A stretch of 64,000 bases of DNA, from assembly GCF_007421815.1 (NCBI RefSeq), contig NZ_VLNT01000010.1, positions 50,246 through 114,245 of the forward strand, read 5' to 3'. The notes below the pieces were generated by a model. That model worked only from the letters and a program-made list of their open reading frames with translations. It was not told where the DNA came from and ran no database searches. The stretch is from Aeromicrobium piscarium. Lineage in GTDB: Bacteria > Actinomycetota > Actinomycetes > Propionibacteriales > Nocardioidaceae. Made by a program: the position numbers and the translations under genes. This document shows positions 9,080 to 18,009 of the stretch, piece by piece (positions within the stretch are counted from its first letter, which is position 1; each line of letters begins with the position of its first letter).

Positions 9080-9250
9080 ATGGCGGATAAGGCGAGGGGT
9101 ACCGATCCCCTGACAGCACTGTCCTCGGGGATACTCGGCATCCTCCTCGTGGGCGTTCTCGCCCTCGTCTTCCTGCCGGAGAATCGCTTCGGTCCGATAG
9201 CGACCCTCGGCGCGATCGGTGGCCTAGGAGGGTTCGGTTGGACGCGATGA
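9080..9250 (+). CDS. Small membrane protein, possibly frameshifted near its end
   Basis: A 56-residue product beginning at ATG 9080, chosen because of the perfect GGAGGTAACG ribosome-binding site just before it. It contains one hydrophobic span (ILGILLVGVLALVFL) and a Gly-rich stretch. The frame stops at 9248-9250, but a different frame continues immediately as DDPSLTYPVLGLALG...GTVA and ends in TGA at 9324-9326, adding a second membrane span. Removing one base near 9245 would join the two into an 80-residue two-span protein, so this may be a recent frameshift or a sequence error. No family recognised. Confidence 0.5.
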   Translation: MADKARGTDPLTALSSGILGILLVGVLALVFLPENRFGPIATLGAIGGLGGFGWTR

Positions 9251-9355
9251 CCCCTCGCTGACCTATCCGGTCCTCGGCCTGGCACTCGGAATGGCTGCGG
9301 GACTCCTCGCCGGAACCGTCGCCTGATCTGAAGGAGGCGCGACTCCGAGGCTCGG

Positions 9356-9691
9356 TCAGTGGAGGGTGAAAGGTGCCCACGACACGAGGTACACGCCGGC
9401 GAGCATCGGCAGTAGCCCGAAGGCCAGCCACGGCACCGACAAGGGCGAATACCCGAGGATCACCCGGGAGACCGCCACGGTCAGCATCCCCGCCAGGGCC
9501 GTCATCACCAGCATCAGCACCGCCTCGGGCATCCGCCCGTCCTCGGCGAGGTACTGGCCGACGAGCGGCAACGCCACCACACCGTGCAAGGCGATCGCCA
9601 GGAAGCCAATCACCGTCACCCGGCGGCGGACGCGGTCGAGGGACTCGAGCTCCTCGGCGACAACGGGTTGGCTCGGCGCATCCTCATGCAT
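9356..9691 (-). CDS. Membrane protein of unknown function, three spans
   Basis: A 111-residue protein starting at ATG 9691. After a charged N-terminus (about 28 residues, rich in Glu and Arg) there are three hydrophobic segments, at roughly residues 28-48, 58-80 and 88-106. I do not recognise a family. It lies 24 bases downstream of the VanZ-like gene in the same direction, so the two are probably co-transcribed. Confidence 0.65.
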   Translation of the reverse strand: MHEDAPSQPVVAEELESLDRVRRRVTVIGFLAIALHGVVALPLVGQYLAEDGRMPEAVLMLVMTALAGMLTVAVSRVILGYSPLSVPWLAFGLLPMLAGVYLVSWAPFTLH

Positions 9692-9715
9692 GGCGGACCT
9701 CTCGACGACTATTAC

Positions 9716-10141
9716 TTAGCGTACCAAGCGTCTGCCAGCCGCCCATCGCACAGCCAGGGCACCAAGGGCGGCGCCCCCCGTGTTCGCGAGCACATCGGTC
9801 ACCGACGCGGTGCGATCCAGTGGCGCCACGGCCTGCACCACCTCGATCACCACCGACACGAGCGCACCGACGAGCACGACTCCCCACCACCGCCATCCCG
9901 GGAACCGCCAGGAGACGAGGAGCCCCAGTGGCACGAAGAGCGCCACATTGGCCGCCACCTCGATGACCGCATAGGCCGACGAGGCCGAGATCCCCAGGAC
10001 CGCTGCCAGCGCCCGGGTCAGCGGCCAGTCGACCACGCCGAGGCCCGCATCGACATGCGTCGGCCACCAGGCGATGAGCACCAGCGCCGCCAGATACGTC
10101 GCCCCCACCACAAGAGGTAGCAGTCGGAAGGCGCGGCGCAT
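9716..10141 (-). CDS. VanZ-family membrane protein
   Basis: A 141-residue membrane protein with four to five predicted spans. The pattern NVALFVPLG...VVLVGALVSVVIEVVQA...RTASVTDVLANTGGAALG is characteristic of the VanZ-like domain: the NxxxFxPLG motif, the SxxIExxQ motif and the DxxxNxxGxxxG motif are all present. VanZ of enterococci gives low-level teicoplanin resistance, but most chromosomal homologues have no known role. No van genes are near, so resistance should not be inferred. Confidence 0.88.
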   Translation of the reverse strand: MRRAFRLLPLVVGATYLAALVLIAWWPTHVDAGLGVVDWPLTRALAAVLGISASSAYAVIEVAANVALFVPLGLLVSWRFPGWRWWGVVLVGALVSVVIEVVQAVAPLDRTASVTDVLANTGGAALGALAVRWAAGRRLVR

Positions 10142-10165
10142 GTCCTGAGAGTAGACGGCATATGA

Positions 10166-10198
10166 CTGAGGGCGGGACCAGAACGGCCCCGCCCTCAG
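10166..10198 (-). terminator. Hairpin terminator after the LPXTG protein gene
   Basis: An 11-bp perfect stem, CTGAGGGCGGG (10166-10176) with CCCGCCCTCAG (10188-10198) and an 11-base loop, ten bases past the stop of the minus-strand surface protein gene. It lacks a clear T-run, as is common for actinobacterial terminators, and could also serve the plus strand. Confidence 0.7.
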
Positions 10199-10207
10199 CT
10201 CAGAGCA

Positions 10208-12883
10208 TCAGCGCAGTGCGCCGCCCTGGGTGCGCGAACGCGCGATCAGGAACCCGCCGCCGAGCAGGAGCAGCAGCGCCCATCCCGCGACACCTCCCGC
10301 GACATTCGCCCCGGTGTTCGGCAGGCGATCCCCGCCGTCTCGATCACGGTCACGATCGCGACCGCCATCACCGCCGCCACCGCCGTTGCCGCCGTCGTCG
10401 CCGCCGCCATCATCGGCCTGCGTGATGGTGATCGAGGTCCATCCCAGGAGGATCTCTTCCTCGGCATCGGCGTAGACCGCGAGACGGTGGTCGCCCACCA
10501 GCCCGTCGGGCAGCGTGACCTGGATCGTGCGGTTCTCGCTCACCTCGAACGCACCGAGGTACGTCGGCTCGGAGAAGGCCCAGACGCCGACCCGGCTGCC
10601 CGGCTCCGCACCCGGCACGACCAGTTCGATGGTCGAGCCCTCGACGGCGGTGTCGGGACCGGTCACTCCACCGCGGTTGCCGTCGGTGAGGTTATCCTCC
10701 GACGGCGGCTCGGTCGGGATGGTCGCATTCGGGTCGGGATCGGCCGTCACCGTGAACGTCGCCTCGGCACTCGCATCGCCGACGGCAGCCGTGACGGTGT
10801 GCTGTCCGATGCTCGCATTGTCCGAGGTGAGCTGGGCGGTGGCGTTGCCCTGCTCGTCGGCCGTCACGCGGGCGGCTTCCTCGCCACCGACGCTGAAGAC
10901 CACGACATCGCCTTCGAACCAGCCGGTCGAAGCGACCGTGACGCCCGTGTCCCGCGCCTGGGACTGCGTGAGCGTCTGCGGCGTCACGGTGACCTTCGGG
11001 TCACGCACCGCCGGATCCTCCGTGACGGTGACCGTGGCCGAGTCCTGGCCGGCAGCACTGGACGCCGTGAGCGTCAGCGTGCCCGGCTGGTGCTGGCCCT
11101 TGTAGGTGTACGAGAACGCACCCCCGCCATTCGCGGCAACCGTCTCGACAGCACTGCCATCGGCCGTGATCGCGACCTGCGCGTTCGCGCCGAAGTCCTC
11201 ACCCGAGAACACCACACCATCGGACGCCAACTGCGACACCGTCACCGAACCCGGCGACACACCCACCGACGGCTCAGGCTCCGGATCCGGATCAGCCGTC
11301 ACCGTGAGATTCGCCTGATCGGACCAGTCACCGCTCACGAGCGCAACCGGATAAGTGCCGGGCGCGACGCCCTCGCGCACCAACTCATAGCTCACCGTGC
11401 CGCTCGCATCCGAGCCCACGGTCGCCACAGCGGAGCCATCGAAGCGGACCTCGACATCGGCGTTCTCGGGGAATCCCGTGCCGCTGACGGTCACGCCGCC
11501 ACCGGCGAGCGCCGACTGCGTCACCGAGGTCGGGTCGAGGGAGACGTCCGGGTCGTAGACGGGCGCGTCAGCGGTCACCGTGACCGTCGCCGAGTCCTGA
11601 CCCGCAGCACTCGAGGCCGTCAGCGTCAGCGTGCCGGGCTGATGATCGCCGGTGTACTGGTAGGAGAACGCACCCTGGTCATCGGCGAGGACCACGATCT
11701 CATCGCCCTGACCGTTCGTGATCGTGACATCGGCATTCGCGCCGAAGTCCTCGCCGGAGAACACCACACCATCGGACGCCAACTGCGACACCGTCACCGA
11801 ACCCGGCGACACACTCACCGACGGCTCAGGCTCCGGATCAGGGTCGGCGGTCACCGTGACCGTGGCCGAGTCCTGGCCGGCAGCACTGGACGCCGTGAGC
11901 GTCAGCGTGCCCGGCTGGTGCTGGCCCTTGTAGGTGTACGAGAACGCACCCCCGCCATTCGCGGCAACCGTCTCGACAGCACTGCCATCGGCCGTGATCG
12001 CGACCTGCGCGTTCGCGCCGAAGTCCTCACCCGAGAACACCACACCATCGGACGCCAACTGCGACACCGTCACCGAACCCGGCGACACACCCACCGACGG
12101 CTCAGGCTCCGGATCCGGATCAGCCGTCACCGTCAGGGTGCTGTCGACGCTGCCATCGGCGGACGAGAGCTCGACGGGATAGGAGCCCGGAGCGAGGGGG
12201 CCGTTATAGCCGAAGCTCACGGCGCCATCGGCATCAGCGTCCTTGGTTCCGACCTGCGACCCAGCAACCGTGAGGGTCACCGAGGAATCGGCGATGAAGT
12301 CGCCGCCGATGATCTGGACACCGTCGCTGACCAGCTGGGACTCCGTCACCGAGGAGGGCTGGATGCTGATGGTCGGCTCGATCGGACCGGGATCCCCGCC
12401 GCCACCATCCGGCCCCTGAGCCGTCCAGGTGAAGTTCATGCCGCCGCACGTCCCGGAGGGCAGGAAGCCGGCCCGACCGGTGCCGCTGGCCGAGCCATCG
12501 GCGTTGACCGTGCCGGTCAGCTCGTAGTAGGCCCGAACCGATCCGTCGCCGAACTCCCATCTGAGATCGAACGGCTCTCCGGCATTGACCGGAGTGGAGG
12601 GCATTCCCGCCCACTGCACCGGATACACGCCGAAGCCGTCGAAACAGTAGCTCTCGGTATCGAAACCGCTCATATTGCCGTTGGCATCGATCTCGAAGTC
12701 GACCGTCGCGCCGGTGTACGCCGTACTCGTGCCGGTATACGAACCCGCGGGCGGCGCCTCAGCGGCCGTCGCAGGTGGGGTGAGCGTCAGCGCCACGAGG
12801 GCGATGATCATGCCGAGGACGCCGAACCGGCCGAACCGCCGCCGAAGGCGGTCGGCCGTGGTCGTTCGCCGGTGCTGAGACAC
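10208..12883 (-). CDS. LPXTG-anchored, repeat-rich cell surface protein
   Basis: About 891 residues. A basic N-terminus with a hydrophobic core ending in PPATAAEA is a Sec signal; the C-terminus has LPNTG near residue 854, a hydrophobic span and a basic tail RSRT, the sorting signal for sortase anchoring to peptidoglycan. Between them are a unique N-terminal region (about 40-160) and seven or so Ig-like modules of 85-95 residues, several joined by TADPDPEPEPSV linkers; a Gly/Asp/Arg-rich spacer precedes the anchor. I chose GTG 12883 because GAAAGG lies seven bases upstream; a GTG at 12901 has no ribosome-binding site. Probable roles are adhesion or surface display. No sortase gene is in the window. 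Confidence 0.9.
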   Translation of the reverse strand: MSQHRRTTTADRLRRRFGRFGVLGMIIALVALTLTPPATAAEAPPAGSYTGTSTAYTGATVDFEIDANGNMSGFDTESYCFDGFGVYPVQWAGMPSTPVNAGEPFDLRWEFGDGSVRAYYELTGTVNADGSASGTGRAGFLPSGTCGGMNFTWTAQGPDGGGGDPGPIEPTISIQPSSVTESQLVSDGVQIIGGDFIADSSVTLTVAGSQVGTKDADADGAVSFGYNGPLAPGSYPVELSSADGSVDSTLTVTADPDPEPEPSVGVSPGSVTVSQLASDGVVFSGEDFGANAQVAITADGSAVETVAANGGGAFSYTYKGQHQPGTLTLTASSAAGQDSATVTVTADPDPEPEPSVSVSPGSVTVSQLASDGVVFSGEDFGANADVTITNGQGDEIVVLADDQGAFSYQYTGDHQPGTLTLTASSAAGQDSATVTVTADAPVYDPDVSLDPTSVTQSALAGGGVTVSGTGFPENADVEVRFDGSAVATVGSDASGTVSYELVREGVAPGTYPVALVSGDWSDQANLTVTADPDPEPEPSVGVSPGSVTVSQLASDGVVFSGEDFGANAQVAITADGSAVETVAANGGGAFSYTYKGQHQPGTLTLTASSAAGQDSATVTVTEDPAVRDPKVTVTPQTLTQSQARDTGVTVASTGWFEGDVVVFSVGGEEAARVTADEQGNATAQLTSDNASIGQHTVTAAVGDASAEATFTVTADPDPNATIPTEPPSEDNLTDGNRGGVTGPDTAVEGSTIELVVPGAEPGSRVGVWAFSEPTYLGAFEVSENRTIQVTLPDGLVGDHRLAVYADAEEEILLGWTSITITQADDGGGDDGGNGGGGGDGGRDRDRDRDGGDRLPNTGANVAGGVAGWALLLLLGGGFLIARSRTQGGALR
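11028..12133 (-). repeat. Pair of 278-bp perfect direct repeats inside the surface protein gene
   Basis: Bases 11028-11305 and 11856-12133 are identical as far as I can compare them by eye, offset by exactly 828 bases (276 codons). Each encodes one Ig-like module plus the acidic-proline linker. A third, diverged module copy lies between them (about 11570-11840). Exact repeats of this length allow module number to change by recombination. Confidence 0.85.
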
Positions 12884-12977
12884 AGGGGGACCTTTCGTCA
12901 CGAAACTGAGCGCCGCGTGGGCAACTCACCCCGGGCACCGAACCCGTCCACGCTACGAAGCCAGCCACCCGGCCCGG

Positions 12978-12997
12978 TACCCGTATTGCTACGGGTA
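12978..12997. promoter_or_regulatory. 20-bp palindrome between the surface protein and LuxR genes
   Basis: TACCCGTATTGCTACGGGTA: perfect 8-bp arms around TTGC, in the 137-base gap between the divergent genes at 10208-12883 and 13021-15552. It is the natural operator candidate for the adjacent LuxR-type regulator, controlling the surface protein, itself, or both. Inference from position and symmetry only. Confidence 0.5.
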
Positions 12998-13020
12998 TCC
13001 GAAGTCCGCGCGTCTGTGAG

Positions 13021-15552
13021 ATGATGTCGATGCGGACCATGGCGTCCGTACGGGAGCATGGGGGATACGTGATCGGTCGTCATGAGGAGAGGGTCTTCCT
13101 CCTCGGACAGTTGCATGCCGCACCCTCCGTACCGCCCCGCATCATCCTGGTCGACGGCCCGATGGGATCGGGCAAGACCGCTCTCGTGACCTCCGCACTC
13201 GCCGAGATCGAGCGTCCCGTACTGCTCGCCCGCGCCGATCGTTTCGCCGGCGCCTCCCCTCTCGCCAGCGCCCGCCCCGTCATCGAGAGCCTGCTGGACG
13301 CCGACCTGCAGCAGATGATCGAGGAGCACTCGCTCCGCGGCATCCTGCGCGAGTGCATCACCGTGCTCCGCGAACGAGACGCCATCATCACCATCGACGA
13401 TGCTCAATGGCTGGACCCGATGTCGAGTCAGTTCTTCGCCGATCTGATCAGCGGCACCGCGCCGCTCACCGTTTTGCTCGCCTATCGACAGGCGATGGCT
13501 CCGGTCCGACTCATCGATACCGCGCGCTCTGCCGGAGCGAGCATCGAGCATCTCTCCGTCGGACCACTGGCCGATCCGGACATCGCGACCCTCTCCGCCG
13601 GGGTGACCACCGAGCAACAGCGGATCGTCGTCGAGACCGCGGACGGCAATCCGCTCTTCGCCCGGACGCTGCGCGCCGCCTTCCTCCGTCACCCCGACGC
13701 GACCACGCTCGATGAAGTGCTCCCGCTGGGCCGCGGCCCGCGTTCGGAGTTGCTCCGCTCGGTCGTCAGCGCGGATGTCCGGGCGCTCCCCGCCTGTGCC
13801 CGCCGCACACTCGAGGCGGTCGCGGTGCTCGGCGCCATCGATCCGGCACGCCTCGCCGCGCTCACTGGAGGCGATGTCGCGGAGGATCTCGTTCTGCTGC
13901 GCCGCCACGGGCTGATCGACGACGAGTCGAGCGAGGCCATCCATCCGGTCGTGCGCTCCAGTACCTATCAGTCCGCCGCGGAGGACGACCTCGCCGACCT
14001 GCATCGGCGCGCCGCCGCACTCGCCGGCACCACCCCGCTCGAGAGCGCCGAGCATCTCTCGCGGCTCCGTTCACATCTCACCGACGACGATCTCTCCGTC
14101 CTCCTGGACACCGCCGAGCACGCCCTCGGCACGGATCCCGCGAGCGTCGAACGCTGGCTACGCGCCTCACTGCACCTGCGCGAGCCGCGACGGGATCTGC
14201 TGCTGGCCCGTGCGCTGGCACTGAGCGGCCGAGTCGACGAGGCCGCGCCGCTCCTGGAGCCGCTGCTCGATCTCCCCGGCCACGGCGCTGAGGCGCGGGC
14301 GCTGCTCGCGCACGCGCTCCGGATGTCGGGCCAGCCGGATGAGGCGCATGAGGTCCTCTCCTCCTATGCCGGACCCCGCATCCCCGCGCTGCTGCTGGAA
14401 CTCGCCGCCACCAGTTCGCTCACCGATGGTCACGACCCGGCCGATCCGCTGCTGATCGAGCTGTCGGCGGCCCACGGCGAGCCCTATGCCAGCGCGAGTG
14501 CGGCACTACGCACCATCGCGCTCCTCAACACGGGCAATATCGGCGCCGCACGTCGCGAGTTCGACGGCGTCCTGGCGGCGATGCTCGCGCGTCCGGCCGA
14601 GGAGCTGCGCGAGGTGATGGATGCCGCGGCCTGCGCCGTGTGGTGCGCGTACATGCTCGACGAGCTGCCCCAGGGCATCGAGTTCGGCGAGCGCATGCTG
14701 CGGATCGCCCGGCGATTCGGCCGGATGAGCGTGCAACCCCTGCTCTACTGCGCGCTGGCCTTCTGCCTCACCCAGGCCGGCCGCCTGGAGGATGCCGATG
14801 CCGCCGCAGACCTGGCGGTCGAGACCGCCGAGCGCTACCGCGTTCCCGATATCGTCGCGATGGCCCGCGTGGCCCAGGCGCTGTCCGCCTTCCTGCAGCA
14901 GGACATGGAACTGCTTCGAGAACGCCGCGATGCACTACAGGCGAGCCCCTTGCCGGCCGTGCGCTGGTGGCGGCGCACTGCCCAGTCCGCGCTGGCCCGG
15001 ACGAGTGCGATGCTCGGCGAACCGATCCCTCACGTCCTCGTCACCGACCCTCCGGATGTCACGACGCCCTTGCGCTATGCCGATGCCGCGACGGTCGCTC
15101 TCTTCGAGGGCGATACCGAGACGGCTCGCCGCTACTACGAGGAGGGCCGACAGCTCGCCCTGGAGTACGGGGTGGCGAGCCAGTCGGCGCTCCTCGGCGT
15201 CCTGCTGTCGGGAGTCATCGCGGGCGACGGGCCGGCCTCAGCCGCTCGAGCCATCGACCTCCTGGAGGAGGCGCGCGACAGCTTCGAGCGGCTGGGCATG
15301 CCGTGCCACCTGTCCATGGCCGTCGGCAATCTGCAACGGCTGCGTGCCAGTGCCACCGGTGAGGCCCTCAACGCGTTGACGCCACGCGAGACCGAGGTGG
15401 CCGACCTGCTCGCCGATGGCAAGACCAATCAGGAGATCGCCGATGCCTTGGTGATCAGCCGGCGGACGGCCGAGGAGCACGTGGGCAATGTGCTGCGCAA
15501 GCTCGGCCTGTCCTCACGGCACGGGGTGCTCTCTGCCCTACGCGGGCGTTAG
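13021..15552 (+). CDS. MalT-like (LAL) LuxR-family regulator with AAA ATPase domain
   Basis: An 843-residue protein. Walker A GPMGSGKT is at residues 46-53, a Walker B-like TIDDAQWLD follows near 125, the middle 450 residues look like helical TPR-type repeats, and the last 60 residues are a LuxR helix-turn-helix (LTPRETEVADLLADGKTNQEIA). This is the LAL (large ATP-binding LuxR) layout. The start is uncertain: ATG codons at 13021, 13024, 13033 and 13042 and a GTG at 13069 all precede VIGRHEER, where homologues usually begin. Divergent from the LPXTG surface protein, which is its likely target. Confidence 0.9.
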   Translation: MMSMRTMASVREHGGYVIGRHEERVFLLGQLHAAPSVPPRIILVDGPMGSGKTALVTSALAEIERPVLLARADRFAGASPLASARPVIESLLDADLQQMIEEHSLRGILRECITVLRERDAIITIDDAQWLDPMSSQFFADLISGTAPLTVLLAYRQAMAPVRLIDTARSAGASIEHLSVGPLADPDIATLSAGVTTEQQRIVVETADGNPLFARTLRAAFLRHPDATTLDEVLPLGRGPRSELLRSVVSADVRALPACARRTLEAVAVLGAIDPARLAALTGGDVAEDLVLLRRHGLIDDESSEAIHPVVRSSTYQSAAEDDLADLHRRAAALAGTTPLESAEHLSRLRSHLTDDDLSVLLDTAEHALGTDPASVERWLRASLHLREPRRDLLLARALALSGRVDEAAPLLEPLLDLPGHGAEARALLAHALRMSGQPDEAHEVLSSYAGPRIPALLLELAATSSLTDGHDPADPLLIELSAAHGEPYASASAALRTIALLNTGNIGAARREFDGVLAAMLARPAEELREVMDAAACAVWCAYMLDELPQGIEFGERMLRIARRFGRMSVQPLLYCALAFCLTQAGRLEDADAAADLAVETAERYRVPDIVAMARVAQALSAFLQQDMELLRERRDALQASPLPAVRWWRRTAQSALARTSAMLGEPIPHVLVTDPPDVTTPLRYADAATVALFEGDTETARRYYEEGRQLALEYGVASQSALLGVLLSGVIAGDGPASAARAIDLLEEARDSFERLGMPCHLSMAVGNLQRLRASATGEALNALTPRETEVADLLADGKTNQEIADALVISRRTAEEHVGNVLRKLGLSSRHGVLSALRGR

Positions 15553-15588
15553 AGACGCGACGTGACCGTGTGGCTCGCCCTCCCGCTC

Positions 15589-15644
15589 GGGCGGTGGGAT
15601 AGGCACCTGTCCACGGCTCGAAGAGGTGCGTAGCCCACCGCCCC
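15589..15644. repeat. Dispersed palindromic repeat, family C, copy 1
   Basis: One forward and one reverse half-site: GGGCGGTGGGATAGGCACCT (from 15589) and its near-complement ending in CCCACCGCCCC (15620-15644). The same half-site recurs at 49601-49686, 50442-50527 and 58911-58995. It lies between the convergent LuxR and acyl-CoA dehydrogenase genes, where it could also act as a two-way terminator. Confidence 0.75.
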
Positions 15645-15668
15645 TCGGGCGGAGAGGCGGGGCGAGAG

Positions 15669-16811
15669 TCAGAGCCCGAGGCCCCGGCCGACGATCTCCT
15701 TCATGATCTCGGTCGTGCCGCCGTAGATCGTCTGGATCCGTGAATCCAGGAATGCCTTCGAGATCGGGTACTCGGTCATGTAGCCGTAGCCGCCGTGCAG
15801 CTGCAGGCAGCGATCGGCGGTCTTGGTCTGCAGCTCGGTGGTCCACCACTTGCCCATCGCGGCGTCCTGGACCGTCAGCTTCTTCTCGTTGAGCAGCTCG
15901 ATGGACTTGTCCACGAAGACCTGCGCGATCTGCTGCTCGGTCTCCAACTCGGCGAGGGCGAAGCGAGTGTTCTGGAACTTGCCGATCGGACGACCGAAGG
16001 CATCGCGGTTCTTGACGTAGTCGAGGGTCATGTCGATCATCTGCCGGCAGGCGGCGGCCGCGACGACGGAGATCGTCAGGCGCTCCTGAGGCAGCTTCTC
16101 CATCAGGTAGATGAAGCCCTGGCCCTCCTTGCCGAGCAGGTTCTCCTTCGGCACACGCACATTGTCGAAGAAGAGCTCGGCGGTGTCTTGAGCCTTGAGT
16201 CCGACCTTGTCGAGATTGCGGCCCCGCTCGAAGCCCTCCATGCCGCGCTCGACCACGATGAGCGAGACACCCATCGCGCCCGCGTCGGGATCGGTCTTAC
16301 AGGCCACGATCACCAGATCGGCGAGGATGCCATTGGAGATGAAGGTCTTGGACCCGTTGAGCACATAGTCGTCGCCGTCGAGCTTGGCGGTGGTCTTGAT
16401 GCCCTGCAGATCCGAGCCGGCGACCGGCTCGGACATCGCGATCGCGGTGATGAGCTCGCCGGTGCAGAACTTCGGCAGCCAGCGCTGCTTCTGCTCCTCG
16501 GTCGCGTAGCTGAGCAGATAGGTGGACACCAGATCCGTGTGCAGGGCGAAGCCGACGCCGCTCGCGCCGACACGGGTGAGCTCCTCCTGCACGATCGCGT
16601 TGTAACGGAAGTCGTCGACACCTCCGCCGCCGTACTCCTCGGGCATCATGAAGCCGAGGATCCCCAGTTCGCCGGCCTTGAGCCAGACCTCGCGCGGCAC
16701 GATCGAGTCGGCCTCCCACTGCTCGTGGTGCGGGACGATCTCCTTCTCGCAGAAGGCGCGCACCATGGCGCGGAAGTCGTCGTGCTCAGCCTCGAAGATG
16801 GTGCGTTCCAT
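15669..16811 (-). CDS. Acyl-CoA dehydrogenase
   Basis: A 380-residue flavoprotein of normal family length. Recognisable elements are ITAIAMSEPVAGSDLQGIKTTA (flavin/substrate region, about residues 125-145), the NGSKTFISNG segment, and the C-terminal QLHGGYGYMTEYPISKAFLDSR, with IYGGTTEIMKEIV at the end. The expected catalytic base is a Glu in that last motif. It catalyses alpha,beta-dehydrogenation of an acyl-CoA, passing electrons to ETF. ATG 16811 is ten bases downstream of the racemase gene, so the two form an operon; together they suggest use of branched-chain or methyl-branched acyl-CoA. Chain-length specificity cannot be judged. Confidence 0.93.
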   Translation of the reverse strand: MERTIFEAEHDDFRAMVRAFCEKEIVPHHEQWEADSIVPREVWLKAGELGILGFMMPEEYGGGGVDDFRYNAIVQEELTRVGASGVGFALHTDLVSTYLLSYATEEQKQRWLPKFCTGELITAIAMSEPVAGSDLQGIKTTAKLDGDDYVLNGSKTFISNGILADLVIVACKTDPDAGAMGVSLIVVERGMEGFERGRNLDKVGLKAQDTAELFFDNVRVPKENLLGKEGQGFIYLMEKLPQERLTISVVAAAACRQMIDMTLDYVKNRDAFGRPIGKFQNTRFALAELETEQQIAQVFVDKSIELLNEKKLTVQDAAMGKWWTTELQTKTADRCLQLHGGYGYMTEYPISKAFLDSRIQTIYGGTTEIMKEIVGRGLGL

Positions 16812-16821
16812 AGATCTTCCC

Positions 16822-17985
16822 TCAGTTCTGGACGGCGACGCCGTCGGCGATCAGCGCATCGACATCGTCGATGCCCCACGAGGCGAGCGCCTCGCGGGTG
16901 TTCTCCCCCGGCCGCACCGGGGGCGTGGTCAAGGTGGCCGGGGTGGCCGAGAAACGAGGAGCGGGGGCGGGCTGCATGAGCCCCTCATGCTCCACATAGG
17001 TGCCGCGCGCACGGTTGTGCGGATGCTCCGGCGCCTCGGCGAGCGGCACCACCGGCGCGACACAGGCGTCGGTGGGGGCGAAGATGTCGTTCCAGTGGTC
17101 CTGGGTCTTGGTGGCGAAGACCTCCGCGAGCCGCTCACGCAGGTCGGGCCACTGGGTCACGTCGTTGCGATCGGGCAGGTCGGTGACGCCGTGCTGCGCG
17201 AGGGTGGCCTCCATCGCGGCCCAGAACTGGGGCTCGAGGCCGCCCACGCTCATCCATCGTCCGTCGGAGGTCTCGTAGACGTCGTAGAAAGGGGCGCCGG
17301 TGTCGAGCAGATTGGTGCCCCGATCATGACCCCAGCCGCCGGACTGCTGCATCGAGACGATCATCGACAGCAGATGCGCGACGCCGTCGGTGATCGCGGC
17401 GTCGACCACCTGGCCTTCGCCGGTCGAGCGCGCATGCGTGAGAGCGGCGAGGACCCCGGCGACCAGGTAGACGGCCCCGCCGCCGAAATCGCCCAGCAGA
17501 TTCAACGGCACCTGCGGCGGCCCGCCCGCGCGTCCGATCGGATCGAGGCCTCCCGCGACGGAGATGTAGTTGATGTCGTGTCCGGCCTGCTGAGCGAGGG
17601 GACCGTCCTGTCCCCAGCCGGTCATCCGCCCGTACACGAGGCGAGGGTTGCGGGCGTGACAGTCGCCGGGCCCGAGCCCGAGACGCTCGGTGACGCCGGG
17701 CCGGAATCCCTCGAGCAGGATGTCGGCTCGCTCCACGAGCCGGAGCACCGTCTCGCGTCCCCGGTCGGCCTTGAGGTCGATGGCCGCGCTGGGTCGCCCA
17801 CGAGCCAGGATGTCCTGCTCGGCCGGCGCGACGCTCAGCGCGCCGCCGCCGGGGCGATCGACGCGGATCACCTCCGCACCCAGGTCCGCGAGCATCATGG
17901 CGGCGAAGGGCCCCGGGCCGATGCCGACGAGCTCGACGACACGCACGCCCGCCAGGGGGCCGGAGGTGGTGGGAGTCACGGTCAC
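16822..17985 (-). CDS. Alpha-methylacyl-CoA racemase-like enzyme (CaiB family)
   Basis: About 387 residues from GTG 17985 (400 from ATG 18024). The family III CoA-transferase N-terminus is followed by AGHDINYISVAGGLD and, thirty residues on, NLLGDFGGG; these are the His and Asp pair (H149 and D179 counted from ATG 18024) that act as the two bases of alpha-methylacyl-CoA racemase, which argues for racemase over CoA-transferase. It would interconvert the R and S forms of 2-methylacyl-CoA so the adjacent dehydrogenase can act. A palindrome spans codons 6-12 of the longest reading, so the true start is probably GTG 17985 or 17979 on a leaderless transcript. Confidence 0.85.
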   Translation of the reverse strand: MTVTPTTSGPLAGVRVVELVGIGPGPFAAMMLADLGAEVIRVDRPGGGALSVAPAEQDILARGRPSAAIDLKADRGRETVLRLVERADILLEGFRPGVTERLGLGPGDCHARNPRLVYGRMTGWGQDGPLAQQAGHDINYISVAGGLDPIGRAGGPPQVPLNLLGDFGGGAVYLVAGVLAALTHARSTGEGQVVDAAITDGVAHLLSMIVSMQQSGGWGHDRGTNLLDTGAPFYDVYETSDGRWMSVGGLEPQFWAAMEATLAQHGVTDLPDRNDVTQWPDLRERLAEVFATKTQDHWNDIFAPTDACVAPVVPLAEAPEHPHNRARGTYVEHEGLMQPAPAPRFSATPATLTTPPVRPGENTREALASWGIDDVDALIADGVAVQN

Positions 17986-17988
17986 GAT

Positions 17989-18009
17989 AGTGACACTAAC
18001 ACTGTCACT
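17989..18009 (-). promoter_or_regulatory. Operator-like palindrome over the racemase promoter
   Basis: A perfect inverted repeat AGTGACA-N7-TGTCACT. It falls between TTGCAA (18016-18011, possible -35) and a weak -10-like TCACTA, with GTG codons starting a few bases further on, which fits a repressed, leaderless promoter. The form suits a TetR-type repressor. No regulator gene is adjacent, so the repressor would be encoded elsewhere. Confidence 0.5.

Noticed and set aside
9716..10141. VanZ-like gene as a glycopeptide resistance determinant
   Set aside because: Only the domain is shared; no other van genes are near.
10487..13024. Long open frame (845 codons) on the plus strand opposite the LPXTG protein gene
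   Set aside because: It is the antisense shadow of the repeated Ala/Thr/Val-rich coding sequence; composition is Arg/His-rich with no domain, and the minus-strand gene has signal peptide and sorting motif.
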